A DNA stretch of 64,000 nt, taken from assembly GCF_030254645.1 (NCBI RefSeq), contig NZ_CP116346.1, positions 2,669,973 through 2,733,972 of the forward strand. The letters are read 5' to 3'. Below the pieces are notes generated by a model. The model was not told the origin of the DNA. It made no database searches and was given only the letters and a program-made list of their open reading frames with translations. Below, piece after piece: positions 63,981 to 64,000 of the stretch. Source of the stretch: Paucibacter sediminis. Its GTDB lineage: Bacteria > Pseudomonadota > Gammaproteobacteria > Burkholderiales > Burkholderiaceae_C. Within the stretch, counting starts at the first letter, position 1. Every line of letters begins with the position of its first letter. Position numbers and translations under genes: made by a program.

Positions 63981-64000
63981 GCTGGTTCTCGCCCGCACTC

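Overview
The window is chromosomal DNA from a high-GC betaproteobacterium. G+C is about two thirds by eye and codons are strongly GC-ended. Gene content and protein style point to Burkholderiales, most likely the Roseateles/Rubrivivax/Mitsuaria group; this is inference from recognisable families, not a database match. There is no integrase, IS transposase, phage gene, tRNA, rRNA or CRISPR array, and coding density is very high, with many ATGA/GTGA stop-start overlaps. It reads as a core-genome segment with one catabolic block.

Layout. 1-6 kb: end of an EF-hand protein, a membrane diguanylate cyclase with a CBS-pair protein, an infA paralogue with a structured leader, an MtfA-type peptidase, an HD-GYP response regulator and a YbfB-type MFS protein. 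6-19 kb: two divergent acyl-CoA blocks. The minus-strand block (SCP2, MerR regulator, long-chain-type acyl-CoA dehydrogenase, thiolase, FadB/J-like protein) is a beta-oxidation operon. The plus-strand block (SDR, carboxylase beta, acyl-CoA dehydrogenase, enoyl-CoA hydratase, carboxylase alpha, BKACE) has the gene order of an atu-type acyclic-terpenoid pathway. It carries a decayed second copy of the carboxylase-alpha start fused to three hairpins. 19-28 kb: three chemoreceptors, a YlqF GTPase, a TPR-GAF histidine kinase and a TonB-like protein. 28-37 kb: two multihaem cytochromes c, a MocR-type regulator, YggS, PilT/PilU, a beta-hydroxyacid dehydrogenase, a DolP-like lipoprotein and DiaA. 37-50 kb: YraN/RsmI, TldD, a DAHP synthase behind a Phe-rich leader peptide and terminator, HtpG behind a sigma-32-type promoter, an SrkA-like kinase, a GNAT protein and rplM-rpsI. 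50-64 kb: ErpA, AnmK, an M23 peptidase, TyrS, a 5'-nucleotidase, a Lon-like AAA ATPase, a two-component pair with a 63-residue protein in front, a globin and GspF/GspE.

How the genes work together. The SCP2-MerR-acyl-CoA block and the atu-like block share a 151-bp divergent control region and could turn a branched or isoprenoid acid into acetyl-CoA units. Signalling genes dominate the left half: GGDEF and HD-GYP enzymes, three receptors and two large kinases. PilT and PilU supply twitching motors, and GspE/F belong to a type II secretion system continuing to the right.

Best candidates for new biology: (1) the aromatic attenuator in front of the DAHP synthase, whose leader may be translated without a ribosome-binding site; (2) a 10-bp word, GCAAGACCTG, found nine times and apparently kept at the cost of unfavoured codons; (3) the hairpin cluster plus broken gene start at 15959-16103; (4) the atu-like cluster with a BKACE enzyme where a lyase would be expected and an SDR that has lost its usual catalytic pair.
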